Below are positions 5,908 through 6,576 of a stretch of 6,576 bases of DNA, in pieces. The notes below the pieces were generated by a model that was not told the origin of the DNA, did no database searches, and saw only the letters and a list, made by a program, of their open reading frames with translations. Made by a program: the position numbers and the translations under genes. Each line of letters opens with the position of its first letter. Position 1 is the first letter of the stretch. The DNA is taken from contig PWWM01000244.1 of assembly GCA_003561495.1 (NCBI GenBank), forward strand, positions 1 through 6,576, written 5' to 3'. The stretch is from Gammaproteobacteria bacterium. GTDB lineage: Bacteria > Pseudomonadota > Gammaproteobacteria > Xanthomonadales > Wenzhouxiangellaceae.

Positions 5908-6318
5908 TCAGGCACTCTGCTTGTGGCATCGCCCCAGTCGAAGGTTCCAGAAGTGGGCGACGGCGATCAGCAGTCCCGCTCCAACGGCCGCCAACGCAGT
6001 CCAGCGTCCCGAAAAGTGCAGCGGGGTGGCAATCAGAGCAGTCAGCATTCCGGCCGAAGTCAGCGCCATCAAGGCTGGCCCGACATGCCGGTGGCGCCAC
6101 CATCCGATGAGCATGGCGGCAATCAGGATCAACCAGGTCAAGGTCAGCAGGCCCCACTCCAACCAGAACAGCTTGTGCCATAAGCCGCTTTCCCAATGGG
6201 ATCGTTTCAGCCAGACGGCCGGGTATAACAAAAAAATCAGAGTCAAACTGGCACAATGTAGCGCGCACGCCAGGGCGACGGCCATGCCCAGACGGTCGGG
6301 CCAGGCTCGATAGGCCAT
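5908..6318 (-). CDS. MerC-domain membrane protein, probable zinc-related
   Basis: A 136-residue protein with four predicted membrane helices (about 11-32, 52-72, 80-99, 106-123). Helix one carries CALHCA (18-23) with C18, H21 and C22, and the end of helix four has AHFWNLR (121-127) followed by C131 and H132. This is the MerC-domain pattern (PF03203), a family named for inner-membrane Hg(II) transport but widespread outside mer operons. No merR, merT, merP or merA is present here. It diverges from a ZrgA-like zinc protein across a Zur-type palindrome only 63 bp wide in total, so a role in zinc acquisition or handling is more likely (inference). The ATG at 6318 has only a weak Shine-Dalgarno (GGGA, about 10 nt upstream). 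The gene ends 8 nt before the T6 edge of the inverted repeat. Confidence 0.85.
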   Translation of the reverse strand: MAYRAWPDRLGMAVALACALHCASLTLIFLLYPAVWLKRSHWESGLWHKLFWLEWGLLTLTWLILIAAMLIGWWRHRHVGPALMALTSAGMLTALIATPLHFSGRWTALAAVGAGLLIAVAHFWNLRLGRCHKQSA

Positions 6319-6340
6319 GAAGGTCAGTCCCGAATCAGTT

Positions 6341-6357
6341 GTGTTATATTATAACAC
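6341..6357. promoter_or_regulatory. Zur-type operator (perfect 17-bp palindrome)
   Basis: GTGTTATATTATAACAC is a perfect 8+1+8 palindrome centred on 6349, between the divergent MerC-like and ZrgA-like genes. Its core TGTTATA-N-TATAACA matches the gammaproteobacterial Zur box as I know it from E. coli znu sites. It contains TATAAT on the minus strand (6353-6348), a consensus -10 for the MerC-like gene, and TATAAC or TATATT on the plus strand for the zinc gene. Zur bound with Zn2+ would therefore block both promoters, releasing them when zinc is scarce. No clear -35 hexamer is visible in either direction. Confidence 0.8.
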
Positions 6358-6380
6358 TTTATTGAACTTTGGAGATCACC

Positions 6381-6576
6381 ATGCAACGCCATTTTTCTGC
6401 AGTCGTGTTGTTTGTGTTGTTCACCGGCCTGCCCGGGATTCTGATCGCCGGCGAACTGCAGCGCCAGCACGGCGCGCATGTCCATGGCGAAGCCACTGGC
6501 AGCCTGGCCATGGATGGGGATGTAATCCATATCGAGCTGGATATTCCGGGCATCAACCTGGTGGGATTCGAACATC
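6381..6576 (+). CDS. zrgA: ZrgA/DUF2796 family periplasmic zinc-uptake protein (3' truncated by the window)
   Basis: The first 65 codons are visible and remain open at the window edge. The ATG follows a strong Shine-Dalgarno (GGAG at 6371-6374, six nt spacer). Residues 1-23 form a signal peptide: a basic start (MQRH), a hydrophobic core and probable cleavage near LIA|GE. The mature start RQHGAHVHGEATGSLAMDGD (28-47) is His-rich, and IELDIPGINLVGFEH (51-65) completes the hallmark of DUF2796. Family members, including ZrgA of Vibrio, are Zur-regulated and are thought to bind zinc in the periplasm for an ABC-type uptake system, whose genes often follow downstream. The adjacent Zur-type operator supports this reading. 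The C-terminal part, with any further His-rich loop, lies outside the window. Confidence 0.85.
   Translation, partial: MQRHFSAVVLFVLFTGLPGILIAGELQRQHGAHVHGEATGSLAMDGDVIHIELDIPGINLVGFEH

Noticed and set aside
5908..6318. Part of a mercury-resistance operon
   Set aside because: No merR, merT, merP or merA is nearby, and the upstream operator is a Zur-type palindrome, not a MerR-type spaced promoter.
6324..6575. Minus-strand open frame opposite the zrgA start
   Set aside because: The plus strand has a strong Shine-Dalgarno, a signal peptide and the DUF2796 signature; the minus frame also runs through the operator.

Overview
The window looks like a moderately GC-rich gammaproteobacterium. The case rests on a clear CmoB (a tRNA-modification enzyme typical of that class), an E. 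coli-type Zur operator and a ZrgA/DUF2796 zinc protein. No gene gives a genus; a marine or halophilic lineage is only a guess from the DUF1538 transporter and the Na+-coupled symporter.

Layout. Positions 1-351 hold the 3' end of a GGDEF diguanylate cyclase with its active site and inhibitory site intact. Positions 414-2676 hold a tight three-gene module: a duplicated DUF1538 membrane protein, a PII-like protein (ATGA overlap) and a small CBS-pair protein (2 nt gap). The arrangement suggests a membrane transporter with two soluble adenine-nucleotide-type sensors. It is the most interesting and least characterised system here. cmoB follows 19 bp later, possibly as a read-through passenger.

Positions 3684-4315 look eroded. 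A DUF6445-like gene has both ends of its family but apparently not the middle. Convergent to it, only 29 bp away, is a remnant of a SAM methyltransferase that again keeps the N- and C-terminal ends, out of frame, with the core lost. Positions 4316-5680 (minus) encode an 11-helix Na+-coupled NSS amino-acid transporter with a candidate promoter and hairpin upstream.

Positions 5681-5907 are non-coding and carry a striking inverted repeat (25-bp arms, 41-nt loop, built from an 8-bp CGCAGAGA unit, bordered by A6 and T6). Positions 5908-6318 (minus) encode a MerC-domain membrane protein and 6381-6576 (plus) the start of a ZrgA-like periplasmic zinc protein. The two diverge from a perfect 17-bp palindrome matching the Zur operator core. 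The right-hand end is therefore probably a zinc-starvation-induced pair, with the MerC-like protein more likely serving zinc than mercury.

No tRNA, rRNA, CRISPR array, transposase or phage gene was seen.
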